Source: Micrococcales bacterium UBA7469
GTDB lineage: Bacteria > Actinomycetota > Actinomycetes > Actinomycetales > Microbacteriaceae
Direction: 5' to 3'
DNA: 64,000 nucleotides
Assembly (NCBI GenBank): GCA_002479805.1
Contig: DLPB01000011.1
Span: forward strand, 1-64,000
Positions 24,414 to 31,792 of the stretch are shown one piece after another. The first letter of the stretch is position 1. Every line of letters begins with the position of its first letter. Made by a program: the position numbers and the translations under genes. A model generated the notes under the pieces. The model was not told the DNA's origin and made no database searches. It worked only from the letters and a program-made list of their open reading frames with translations.

Positions 24414-26024
24414 ATGTTCAAGCGCTGGCTAGCGGCTACCGCCGCCGCACTTTTGACGGTGGTCACCCTGGTGACTCCGGCCGCCGCAGCGATTCAGAAC
24501 TATCAGGAATCTCCCGCCGATACCTTCACCAAGCCTGGTACGCCCGCCAATTTCAATGCACTAAATGTTTCTTACGCCGAATTCTCCGAAGCGCCGGAAT
24601 TTCACTATTTTTACATCGACTTCGCAGGCGCCATTGTGGCAAACCAGTTTGACGATGGTCGTGGCTCCTGGGCGATGGTGATGCTTGATGTCAATAACGA
24701 TGGCAGCGAGGATTACCGCATTGAAACCGGCATCGAGACCCTTGAGGGCAGCTACGGTTCACCCGCCTACATTCACGATGTGAATCGAGACAAAGAGGTC
24801 TCCGGTTGCTCTGCAGTGTTCTTTAGCAACCTGGTCGAAAAGGTCGAGTGGGTTGGTTTCAAGTTGCCATACAACTGCCTGAAGCTCCCCAAGACCTTTG
24901 GCATTCGGGGTTATGCCGACTACATCGAAGATGACAACCTGGCATTTGATTTTGTGCCAGAGGACGGCTTTTTCAAGGTCACCCACAAGCTGGCCGCAAC
25001 CTCAACCATCACCGGGCTGGAACTGCCTTCAGTTGCCCCCGAAGCCCTCTACAGCGTCAATACCCCAGGCTCGGCACCAAATGACTTGGTGGCGCTCAGC
25101 CCGCAGGTGTTGAAGTCGGTGGTGACGGTGTTCTGTGATCAGGGTTTGGGCACCGGTTGGGCGGCAAAGGTCGCGATTCCAGCCTCGGTATCGAGTCATG
25201 GCATGAAGACTTTCCTAGTAACCAACCACCACGTCGTGGCTGACTGTTTGGCAGCCGGTGAAGTAACTCTCACCGACAATGCTGGCAATTCTGCGGTGGG
25301 CTACATCGCATCGGCCGATGAGGGCAATGACCTCGCCGGCATCTACACCAAGATGACTTTGCCGACCTTGAGTTTCCGAGGTGAAAGACCGGCCCAAGGT
25401 TGGTGGGTGGGTGTGCTGGGATCCCCCAGGGGGCTAGATGGCTACCTCACCACCGGTTTGGTTTCCAAGGTGGTATCAGATGGCAGTGAATTCGGGGTAT
25501 CGGCATCACTAAACCCTGGTAACTCTGGTGGTCCGATCTTCGATCGCGATGGCAGAGTCCTTGGGGTTGCAACCTACAAGCTGCTCGAATCCGAGGGGCT
25601 CGGCTTTGCTAGAAGTGCGACCCTGCTCTGCACCATGATCGTGAAGTGTGACAACGCGAATCCAATTTGGTCAACCCAGCTCGCTGCCAAACCCGGTAGC
25701 CAGGTAGGCGGTGGCACCGCAGCCGGCCAGGTGAAATCCTCGACCTTGCCACCATTTGCGGCCAAGTCATCGAAGCTAAATGGCACCCAGCAGAACTCCA
25801 TCAGCCGTCTTTTGATTCTCAACGGTTGGACCACCAAGTTCCTGTGCAGCGGAATCGTTTCCACAAAGGCAACCTCGAGCGAGAAGACGCTGGCAAGGGC
25901 TCGGGCCAAGGCCGCCTGTGACTTTGCAAAGAAGCAAAACCCGGGCCTTTCCACCTTCTACCAGGTGAAGTCTTCAACCGCTAAATCAACCATCGGCAAG
26001 GTGCTGGTGACCCTTACTAACTAG
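24414..26024 (+). CDS. Secreted trypsin-like (S1/HtrA-like) serine protease with extra domains
   Basis: The 536-residue protein has a signal peptide ending PAAAA. An N-terminal region of about 190 residues follows, rich in acidic beta-strand patterns (LDVNNDGSEDYRI, DVNRDKEVSGC). The S1 domain is next, with catalytic His273 (TNHHVVADC), Asp306 (GNDLAGIY) and Ser371 (NPGNSGGPIF). The C-terminal 95 residues (LLILNGWTTKFLCSG, then TLARARAKAACDFAKKQNP) look like an OmpA-type or similar wall-associated domain; that is a weak assignment. No PDZ domain is seen. ATG at 24414 is preferred over TTG at 24402. It probably acts in the cell wall zone. Confidence 0.8.
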   Translation: MFKRWLAATAAALLTVVTLVTPAAAAIQNYQESPADTFTKPGTPANFNALNVSYAEFSEAPEFHYFYIDFAGAIVANQFDDGRGSWAMVMLDVNNDGSEDYRIETGIETLEGSYGSPAYIHDVNRDKEVSGCSAVFFSNLVEKVEWVGFKLPYNCLKLPKTFGIRGYADYIEDDNLAFDFVPEDGFFKVTHKLAATSTITGLELPSVAPEALYSVNTPGSAPNDLVALSPQVLKSVVTVFCDQGLGTGWAAKVAIPASVSSHGMKTFLVTNHHVVADCLAAGEVTLTDNAGNSAVGYIASADEGNDLAGIYTKMTLPTLSFRGERPAQGWWVGVLGSPRGLDGYLTTGLVSKVVSDGSEFGVSASLNPGNSGGPIFDRDGRVLGVATYKLLESEGLGFARSATLLCTMIVKCDNANPIWSTQLAAKPGSQVGGGTAAGQVKSSTLPPFAAKSSKLNGTQQNSISRLLILNGWTTKFLCSGIVSTKATSSEKTLARARAKAACDFAKKQNPGLSTFYQVKSSTAKSTIGKVLVTLTN

Positions 26025-26189
26025 GTCAGCCGAAGTTAATTTCCAATCGGGGCTAGGAAGTTCTGTGGCACATGATTTTTGCGCCTTTACTTGATCATTG
26101 ATAACGCAGCAAGCTGCGCATTACGCGAGCCAACTAACAAGCCCTGGCTTGCGCACCGCGGTTTCTATAGAGTAGGTGCAAACGCCTAA

Positions 26190-26197
26190 GGGGGGGG
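26190..26197 (+). promoter_or_regulatory. Eight-G homopolymer serving as Shine-Dalgarno
   Basis: The bases immediately before the ATG at 26199 are AAG followed by seven more G, a run of eight G in total, then TATG. There is no other ribosome site. Homopolymer G runs slip during replication, so the translation rate of the following gene could vary between cells. A possible -10 (TATAGA, 26166-26171) lies upstream. Confidence 0.5.
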
Positions 26198-26198
26198 T

Positions 26199-26756
26199 AT
26201 GTTTACGGTCGAAAAATTGATAATTGTGGCCGCTGAAATAGAGCGCGTGCATTACGGCCGGCTTCGAATGGTCAAAGAGGTGACAGTCTTTGATCATACG
26301 TTTTTGGGTGAAAGACTGTTCTCGCAGGCGGAAGGCTTGAGCGCTCCAAGCGACCAGAACGTCAAGGAGTTTTACTCGTTTGAGGATATTTCGCCTGACC
26401 TGGATTCGGCCGTCGAATATGAAGAGTTGACCGCGTTTCAGACTAGTTTGCGCCAAATATTCGAAGCCCAAGATAAAGAAGGAATTGGCTCTAACCCTGA
26501 TCCAGAACCAGGTATTTCGCAGCAATTCATGACTTGGTTTTACCCCTCCACATCAAAAGGCTTGGAGGAATTCGGTCCTGAAGAGGCTGCGTACTTGCTT
26601 GAATCGCTCGAAACTTGCGCGATTGAAACAGAATTTCATGAACGTGCCAAGGCGGCCTGCATCGTGACATTCACTAAGCACATGTGTGATCACGAGTGGG
26701 ACGGGGATTCTGATGATTTGGAGTGTCAGAATTGCGAGGAACATAAGTTCGTTTAG
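26199..26756 (+). CDS. Orphan protein with a C-terminal Cys/His cluster
   Basis: I do not recognise this 185-residue protein. The N-terminal part is mixed alpha/beta with many acids (SFEDISPDLDSAVEYEELTAF). The middle has TWFYPSTSKGLEEFGPEEAAYLLESL, and the C terminus contains CDHEWDGDSDDLECQNCEEH, whose three cysteines and two histidines resemble a zinc-ribbon half. No signal peptide or membrane segment. The gene stands alone between the protease and tRNA-Lys, and its sequence looks more A/T-rich than its neighbours (not counted). Acquisition next to a tRNA is possible but no integrase or direct repeat is visible. Confidence 0.6.
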   Translation: MFTVEKLIIVAAEIERVHYGRLRMVKEVTVFDHTFLGERLFSQAEGLSAPSDQNVKEFYSFEDISPDLDSAVEYEELTAFQTSLRQIFEAQDKEGIGSNPDPEPGISQQFMTWFYPSTSKGLEEFGPEEAAYLLESLETCAIETEFHERAKAACIVTFTKHMCDHEWDGDSDDLECQNCEEHKFV

Positions 26757-26853
26757 CGTCGCAAACCGATTTTGCTTCTTGTTCAAAGCTGGAGGTGGCA
26801 GAACCGGCCCCTTTACTGCTATTCTTGTCCGCGGCTCGCTGAAGAGCCAAAAT

Positions 26854-26926
26854 GCACCTCTAGCTCAATCGGCAGAGCAACTGACTCTTAATCAGTGGGT
26901 TCTGGGTTCAAGTCCCAGGGGGTGCA
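26854..26926 (+). tRNA. tRNA-Lys (anticodon CTT)
   Basis: The acceptor stem GCACCTC pairs with GGGGTGC (one G-U), discriminator A. The D-arm is GCTC...GAGC. The anticodon arm ACTGA-CTCTTAA-TCAGT gives CTT for AAG codons, and the T-loop is TTCAAGT. CCA is not encoded. A hairpin terminator follows directly. Confidence 0.95.
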
Positions 26927-26930
26927 CGAA

Positions 26931-26960
26931 TAAATCCAGCTCCTATTCGGGCTGGATTTA
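26931..26960. terminator. Terminator after tRNA-Lys, shared with the convergent gene
   Basis: TAAATCCAGC / GCTGGATTTA forms a perfect 10-bp stem with a 10-base loop. It lies five bases after the tRNA and abuts the 3' end of the minus-strand gene at 26961, so it is likely bidirectional. Confidence 0.8.
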
Positions 26961-27413
26961 CTACTTAACCGGCTTTTCGGTTTTTAGCGCTTCGAGCACT
27001 TTTTCGATGCGTCTCTGGCGAGTGTCTTCTGCCTTCGCCTCATTCACCTGCCGGGCCAACTCTTTTCGCTTTGAGTAACTGAGCTTTGAAAACACCTCAG
27101 CGAGATCACTCTTGCTCAATGCGGCATCAAGCTCCGGATGCATTTCCACCGTCCGATACCCAGAATCCAGCTCAAGTGTTACCTCAACGGAGTCTCCCGC
27201 CTTGGCGTTAGCAGCCAAGCGTTCGGCACTGGGAAAGACCACCCTGCACTCTCCGTCCACGCCAACGGCTGTGCTTTGGTAGGTGTGGCCATTGATCGTG
27301 ACTTTGAGTGGAGCGCGTTTGTTGGTCTGCAACTTATCCAAAACCCACTGCGGTATCAGTAGCGATGCATGATTGCCTTCGCCCAGGACATCCGTTTCGT
27401 ATGTAACGCTCAC
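26961..27413 (-). CDS. DUF1905 / YdeI-type (OmpD-associated) protein
   Basis: The 150-residue protein has an N-terminal DUF1905-like beta domain (VLGEGNHASLLIPQWVLDKL, then LKVTINGHTYQSTAV) and a C-terminal helical YdeI/OmpD-associated motif (LAEVFSKLSYSKRKELARQVNEAKAEDTRQRRIEKVLEAL; the KREl...A...eTR..Ri pattern is diagnostic). YdeI-like proteins are linked to resistance to cationic peptides in some bacteria, but their biochemical role is not established. A second DUF1905-like protein is encoded nearby at 27703-27987. Confidence 0.78.
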   Translation of the reverse strand: MSVTYETDVLGEGNHASLLIPQWVLDKLQTNKRAPLKVTINGHTYQSTAVGVDGECRVVFPSAERLAANAKAGDSVEVTLELDSGYRTVEMHPELDAALSKSDLAEVFSKLSYSKRKELARQVNEAKAEDTRQRRIEKVLEALKTEKPVK

Positions 27414-27446
27414 ATGACCATGCTAACCAGCTGCTAATTTGTTGTC

Positions 27447-27725
27447 GTGCTGGAACTCAACGAATTCAAAACTTACAAAGATTCTGATGGTCGCATCACT
27501 CGATTACCAGCTAAGTGGAGCAAAAAAGTGAAGCTGTCCCTGGCACTTTTAGAGGCTTTTGAATTCGATGTTGAGTACTCGGAGCCAGAGCTGAACGAGA
27601 TTCTGAAGGCCTATCTAGATGACTTCGCGCTGGTTCGCAGAACACTGGTGGACATGGGGTATCTAGAGCGTGACCGCTATGGCAAGAGCTATCGCAGGGT
27701 AGTTAAAGCTCAAGAATCAGCGTGA
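27447..27725 (+). CDS. DUF2087-domain protein
   Basis: The 92-residue protein fits DUF2087: an N-terminal DGRITRLPAKWSKKVKLSLALLEAF, the YSEPELNEILKAYLDDFALVRRTLVDMGYLERD core with a winged-helix look, and a basic end (GKSYRRVVKA). Such domains occur alone or fused to ArsR/MarR regulators, so DNA binding is possible but untested. It starts with GTG at 27447, divergent from the preceding gene. Its last 23 bases overlap the convergent small gene at 27703. Confidence 0.75.
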   Translation: MLELNEFKTYKDSDGRITRLPAKWSKKVKLSLALLEAFEFDVEYSEPELNEILKAYLDDFALVRRTLVDMGYLERDRYGKSYRRVVKAQESA

Positions 27726-27987
27726 TTTCGTCGCTTACGGCGATCTGATTTGGCTTCCTGACTGCGTCCTTGAGCGGAATGTAGAAGCTGCCAGTTCGAG
27801 GTATTAGCGATGTGGAAACTGTAGTTTGCCCGATGGTAACTTTTGCAGGGATCACACCCCAACCGTAGGTAAGTTCACGCTTATAAAGCTCAATCTCTTC
27901 GGTGACTTCAATGGGCGTTGGCAGAAAATAGAACGGGGCAGGTCCGCGCCATTCGATGACGGTTCCTGTTATCTCAAATTTCAGCAT
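27703..27987 (-). CDS. Small DUF1905-like beta protein
   Basis: The 94-residue product (starting MLKFEITGTVIEWRGPAPFY) shows the DUF1905 pattern: a first strand with W-R-G-P-A-P-F-Y, then a turn region LTYGWGVIPAKVTIG, FYIPLKDAVRK and a final strand DEITLILEL. Its ATG overlaps the stop of the upstream LysE-type gene (TAATG), implying coupled translation. A longer in-frame start at 28152 lies inside the exporter gene and is rejected. Function unknown. Confidence 0.7.
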   Translation of the reverse strand: MLKFEITGTVIEWRGPAPFYFLPTPIEVTEEIELYKRELTYGWGVIPAKVTIGQTTVSTSLIPRTGSFYIPLKDAVRKPNQIAVSDEITLILEL

Positions 27988-28580
27988 TAGATAAAGAGGG
28001 CCGGTACCATCGTGGCAACCAGCAGGATGCCTGCGGTCCAGTTGAACAATCTGAGTCTGGTTGGGTTGGTAAGCACCTTTGAGATTCCCTGGCCCATCAC
28101 GGCCCAGGCAACCGCTCCCGGGTAGGTGGTGATTAGAAAAATTGCGATGCAAATAGCTACTGCTCCAACACCTAAGTCAACTGGCGCGTAGGTCGCCATA
28201 AACGAAGTGCAAACAATCCAAGCCTTAGGATTCACAAACTGCAGCAGGAAGGCATTGAAAAACCTTGGCACTTCAACCTCATCCGGTCCGGATTTGTAGC
28301 CGGATTTGATGACCTTGTATGCCAAATAGAGAATGTAGCCAAAACCGACATACTTCAAAATCTCATAGATCATTGGGACGGCGAGAAAGACCGCTCCAAG
28401 CCCAAGCCCAATCGCAGTCAACATGCTTCCAAGCCCGAGCATGATGCCGTTTACGAACACCAGCGACTTTCGAGCACCGTGGATAGCGCCAGAGGCAAGC
28501 AGGTAGGAGTTGTTGGGACCGGGGGTGATTGCGGTCACAAATCCAAAGGTTGCAACTGCAACTAGAAGCTCTATCGGCAC
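27987..28580 (-). CDS. LysE/RhtB-family amino-acid exporter
   Basis: The 197-residue membrane protein has the LysE-superfamily N-terminal motif TPGPNNSYLLASGAIHG (GPNN replacing the common GPD/GPN), six hydrophobic segments and the central NAFLLQFVNPKAWI motif. It likely exports amino acids or related metabolites. A GTG at 28580 has GGGAG nine bases upstream and begins near the first helix; a TTG at 28631 would abut the divergent gene and lacks a ribosome site. Two other LysE-superfamily genes lie within 4 kb. Confidence 0.85.
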   Translation of the reverse strand: MPIELLVAVATFGFVTAITPGPNNSYLLASGAIHGARKSLVFVNGIMLGLGSMLTAIGLGLGAVFLAVPMIYEILKYVGFGYILYLAYKVIKSGYKSGPDEVEVPRFFNAFLLQFVNPKAWIVCTSFMATYAPVDLGVGAVAICIAIFLITTYPGAVAWAVMGQGISKVLTNPTRLRLFNWTAGILLVATMVPALFI

Positions 28581-28634
28581 CTCGTCATTCTCCCACCAAT
28601 TCGCAATAGGCTGGTGGGGATTGAAAGGCAATAA

Positions 28635-29138
28635 ATGTCAAAAGCTCTAGTCATTGTTGACGTGCAGGCAAGCATGTTCTTTGGCCCATGGCCGGTTCCA
28701 GGTGCTGCCGAGCTTTTGCAGCGCATCGGAGATCGCCTGCTGAAGGCTCGCCTTGAGGGCGAGCATGTTGTGCATGTGCAGAACGATGGCCCTGAAGACG
28801 AGATGGATGCTCCGGGTGAGCCCTGGTGGGAATTGGTGCTGGCACCAAAAGAAAACGAGTTGGTAATCCGCAAGACTCATCAAAACGTTTTCGAGTCCAA
28901 TCCAGATTTGGCAGATGAGCTGCGCGCCAAGGGGATTGACGAGCTAGAACTGGTTGGTGTCCAGTCGGATATGTGTCTAGGGGCATCCGCCAAGGGTGCA
29001 CATGCGCTTGGCTTCAAGATTTCGGTTGATCGCAACCTTCACGGCACCTATGACGGAGGATTCCCGGGTTCCGAAGACCCAACTCCAGCCAGTGAAATTT
29101 CAGACCGAATCCAGCGGGAGCTCGAAGCACTGGCATGA
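28635..29138 (+). CDS. Isochorismatase-family cysteine hydrolase
   Basis: The 167-residue protein has the catalytic triad of the family: Asp9 in VIVDVQASMF, Lys80 in VIRKTHQNVF, and Cys114 in VQSDMCLGASAKGA. It lacks the nicotinamidase metal-site sequence seen in PncA at 9214, so a different amide or vinyl-ether substrate is likely. AAAGG precedes the ATG. It overlaps the following dehydrogenase gene by four bases, and a LysE exporter follows that, forming a three-gene unit of unknown pathway. Confidence 0.85.
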   Translation: MSKALVIVDVQASMFFGPWPVPGAAELLQRIGDRLLKARLEGEHVVHVQNDGPEDEMDAPGEPWWELVLAPKENELVIRKTHQNVFESNPDLADELRAKGIDELELVGVQSDMCLGASAKGAHALGFKISVDRNLHGTYDGGFPGSEDPTPASEISDRIQRELEALA

Positions 29139-30055
29139 ACAACCTAGTTTCCCTGGAGCCAAAGCAGTTCCCTGCATATCTTGAAGCAATCGAGAGTGTC
29201 GGAGCCAAGGTTGTGCCGATGGGAGCCGAGGTTAGAGCGTTGGTCTGGACCGACTATGCCAATCCACAGGGCTTAGCCAAGATGCTCGAAGCAAACCCGC
29301 AGCTTCAGTGGGTGCAGTTGCCTTTTGCTGGCGTAGATGCATTTAGTCAAATAATTCAGGGTAAGCCAACCTTTACCTCGGCCAAGCGCTCATATTCAGA
29401 GCCGGTGGCTGAACACGCTTTGATGCTCTGCATGGCCCTCGGGCGCATATTGCCAGAGCGCATCAGGGCCAAGAGTTGGGGCAAAAAGCATGCCGACTCA
29501 CTGTTTGATGCCGAGGTTTTGATTATTGGCGGTGGCGGTATTGCCGAGCAGTTGGTTGAAATGCTGGTGCCATTTAGGTCGCAGGTTACTATCGTGCGCA
29601 AGCGACCCCAGAGTTCTTTCTCAACTGGCTTTACCGGCCGCATAGTTGGTTTTGAAGAGCTAGATGCTGAGCTTGCAAAGGCACAATTTGTAGTTCTAGC
29701 CTGCGCCCTCACCGACGAAACCAGGTTCCTTTTCAATGCGGATCGTTTTGCTCTAATGCGTGACGACTCCTACCTGGTGAACATCGCTCGAGGCGAGGTG
29801 GTTGACCAGGATGCCTTGCTGGCCGCATTGGCATCGGGTCAAATTGCCGGCGCAGCAACCGATGTCACCTATCCAGAACCACTGCCCGAAGATCACCCGA
29901 TGTGGCAAGAGCCAAAACTCATCATTACCCCGCACACCGCTGACACCTTGCCTCAGGTGACTCGGCTGTTCTCAGAGCGCTTGAGAGTCAACGTCTGTGC
30001 ATGGCTTGCGGGCCGTGAACTCACCGGAGTGGTCGATAAGGAACTTGGCTACTAG
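29135..30055 (+). CDS. D-2-hydroxyacid dehydrogenase family protein
   Basis: The 306-residue protein is a short member of the family. The N-terminal half has WVQLPFAGVDAF, the NAD-binding loop is IIGGGGIAEQLVEML, and the catalytic region contains NIARGEVVDQDALLAAL (Arg), DVTYPEPLPEDHPMW (Glu) and ITPHTADT (His). It probably reduces a 2-keto acid with NAD(P)H. Substrate unknown. ATG overlaps the upstream stop (ATGA) and its TAG overlaps the next GTG, so all three genes are coupled. Confidence 0.87.
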   Translation: MNNLVSLEPKQFPAYLEAIESVGAKVVPMGAEVRALVWTDYANPQGLAKMLEANPQLQWVQLPFAGVDAFSQIIQGKPTFTSAKRSYSEPVAEHALMLCMALGRILPERIRAKSWGKKHADSLFDAEVLIIGGGGIAEQLVEMLVPFRSQVTIVRKRPQSSFSTGFTGRIVGFEELDAELAKAQFVVLACALTDETRFLFNADRFALMRDDSYLVNIARGEVVDQDALLAALASGQIAGAATDVTYPEPLPEDHPMWQEPKLIITPHTADTLPQVTRLFSERLRVNVCAWLAGRELTGVVDKELGY

Positions 30056-30663
30056 TGGAGTTTTCGACCTGGGTGCTCTACGCCGCAGCAGCGGTGGGAT
30101 TGTCATTGACCCCTGGCCCCAATGGGCTTTTGGCTCTGACTCACGGAGCGCTCTACGGCACCAAGAAAACTCTCGCGACCATCTTTGGCGGACTGCTCGG
30201 ATTTGCTGCCGTGATTGGCATGAGCATGTTCGGCATTGGAGCTCTGCTGCAGGCCTCATCCGACCTGCTCACGGTTTTGAAATGGGCGGGTGGTGCCTAC
30301 CTAGTTTGGCTGGGAGTTCAGGTCTGGAGATCTGAACCTATCGGAGTCCAAAATCCAACAAGCAGCACATTCTCAAAACCTTCGAGATTGTTCAGCCAAG
30401 GCTTTTTGTCTGCTGTGACCAACCCCAAGGGAATCTTGTTTTTTGTGGCATTTTTGCCTCAGTTCATTGATCCAAACGCATCGCTTTTTCTGCAATTTGT
30501 GATCATGGCAGCAACTTTTGTGTTCGTGGAGTTTTGGTACGAACTAATGGTTGCGAGCCTGGCAGATCGAATTCAGCCTTGGCTTAGGCGAGTGGGTAAA
30601 AATTTCAACCGAGTCTTTGGATCGGTGTTTATGGCAATTGGAGTGCTTCTGCCGCTTCGTTAG
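30055..30663 (+). CDS. LysE/RhtB-family exporter
   Basis: The 202-residue membrane protein has the RhtB motif LTPGPNGLLALTHGALYGTK, six hydrophobic segments and the central SAVTNPKGILFFVAFLPQF segment characteristic of this family. It starts with GTG overlapping the previous stop (TAGTG). Its coupling to a hydrolase and a hydroxyacid dehydrogenase suggests export of their product or of a related amino acid. It converges on the peroxiredoxin gene, overlapping by four bases. Confidence 0.88.
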   Translation: MEFSTWVLYAAAAVGLSLTPGPNGLLALTHGALYGTKKTLATIFGGLLGFAAVIGMSMFGIGALLQASSDLLTVLKWAGGAYLVWLGVQVWRSEPIGVQNPTSSTFSKPSRLFSQGFLSAVTNPKGILFFVAFLPQFIDPNASLFLQFVIMAATFVFVEFWYELMVASLADRIQPWLRRVGKNFNRVFGSVFMAIGVLLPLR

Positions 30664-31124
30664 AAAGCGATCTGCTTTCTCAGCATTTCGATGTGACCCT
30701 TGGCCTTCACGTTGTAGAAGACGTGTGTGAGCACACCCTTTTCGTCAACCACGAAGGTCGAGCGAATAGTGCCCATGTAAGTCTTTCCGTACATGCTCTT
30801 CTCGCCGTATGCACCATAGGCCAGCTGAACAGCATTGTCTGGGTCGCTTAGTAGTTCGAAGTTCAGGCTCTCTTTGTCTTTGAACTTCTTTAGTTTCCCT
30901 GGCTCATCAGGTGAGATGCCCAGCACTGTGTAGCCGGCAGACTTAAGCGAGTTGATGTTGTCTCTGAAATCACAGGCCTGGGTCGTGCAGCCCGGGGTGG
31001 AGGCTGCTGGGTAGAAATACACCACTACCTTGTGACCCAAGACCGATGCGAGCGATACCTCTTCGCCGTCTTGGTTCTTCAGTGTGAACTGCGGTGCCTG
31101 GTTGCCAATTTCCAAAGTAGTCAT
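30660..31124 (-). CDS. bcp: Thioredoxin-dependent peroxiredoxin BCP, two-cysteine type
   Basis: The 154-residue protein has YFYPAASTPGCTTQACDFRD: the peroxidatic cysteine in TPGC and a resolving cysteine five residues later, exactly as in E. coli BCP. DNAVQLAYGAYGEKS and TIRSTFVVDEKG are family segments. It reduces hydroperoxides using thioredoxin. ATG at 31124 gives the usual N terminus (MTTLEIGNQAPQFTL); the in-frame start at 31172 would overlap the divergent exporter gene. Confidence 0.93.
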   Translation of the reverse strand: MTTLEIGNQAPQFTLKNQDGEEVSLASVLGHKVVVYFYPAASTPGCTTQACDFRDNINSLKSAGYTVLGISPDEPGKLKKFKDKESLNFELLSDPDNAVQLAYGAYGEKSMYGKTYMGTIRSTFVVDEKGVLTHVFYNVKAKGHIEMLRKQIAF

Positions 31125-31162
31125 GGGTGAAATAACTTTTTCTCTGGCGATACAATTCCCAA

Positions 31163-31762
31163 GTGATCGCATCTGTAGCCGGCTTTTTCACCGGGCTTTC
31201 CTTGATTATCGCTATTGGGGCGCAAAACGCCTACGGCTTGCGATTGGGACTCATGCGACACCACGTCTTTGCCGCCGTGCTGTTTTGTGCAATTTCTGAT
31301 GCGTTATTGATTATTGCCGGAGTCGCTGGCCTGGGTGCAGTGATCCAGCAGCTGCCGCTCTTGCTCGAGATTTTCCGCTACGCCGGCGCTGCCTATTTGA
31401 TCTGGTTTGGTATTGCAGCCGTTAGGCGTGCCCTGAAGCCCTCATCGCTTGAGGCTCAGGGCGAGGCTCTGCCGCTCATCAAGACCTTGGCGACCATGGC
31501 GGGACTAACCTGGCTAAATCCACACGTCTATCTCGACACCGTGATTCTGCTTGGTTCAATCGGCAACCAATTTGTGCCAAATCAGTGGTGGTTTGCACTG
31601 GGGGCTGCCACCGCAAGTTTTGTCTGGTTTTTCTCCCTTGGCTACGGGGCGAAGCTGCTCTCCCGCTTTATGGCATCGGTCAGGTTCTGGCAGGTCCTCG
31701 ATATCGTGATTGCACTGGTGATGTTTAGCATCGCGCTCACCCTGCTTTTCTCCGATATCTAA
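31163..31762 (+). CDS. LysE/ArgO-type basic amino-acid exporter
   Basis: The 199-residue membrane protein matches the LysE/ArgO subgroup better than RhtB: FFTGLSLIIAIGAQNAYGLRLGL at the start (IGAQNA is diagnostic) and TWLNPHVYLDTVILLGS in the middle. LysE exports lysine and arginine in corynebacteria. The start is GTG at 31163. No LysG-type regulator is adjacent. It is the third exporter of this superfamily between 27987 and 31762. Confidence 0.9.
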   Translation: MIASVAGFFTGLSLIIAIGAQNAYGLRLGLMRHHVFAAVLFCAISDALLIIAGVAGLGAVIQQLPLLLEIFRYAGAAYLIWFGIAAVRRALKPSSLEAQGEALPLIKTLATMAGLTWLNPHVYLDTVILLGSIGNQFVPNQWWFALGAATASFVWFFSLGYGAKLLSRFMASVRFWQVLDIVIALVMFSIALTLLFSDI

Positions 31763-31792
31763 ATTCTGTCTAGGGGCACTAGACTTATTGGC

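Noticed and set aside
26105..26151. Possible attachment site or repeat array near tRNA-Lys
   Set aside because: The two short palindromes differ in sequence, there is no direct repeat of the tRNA 3' end and no integrase gene, so a mobile element is not supported.
26121..26525. 134-codon minus-strand frame opposite the orphan gene
   Set aside because: It lacks a ribosome site and any family pattern. The plus-strand frame has a ribosome site and a Cys/His-rich end, so it is the better candidate.
27987..28152. Longer start for the DUF1905-like gene
   Set aside because: The extra N-terminal residues are encoded antisense-free inside the exporter gene in another frame and are Gly/His/Gln-rich without family similarity; ATG at 27987 matches the domain start.
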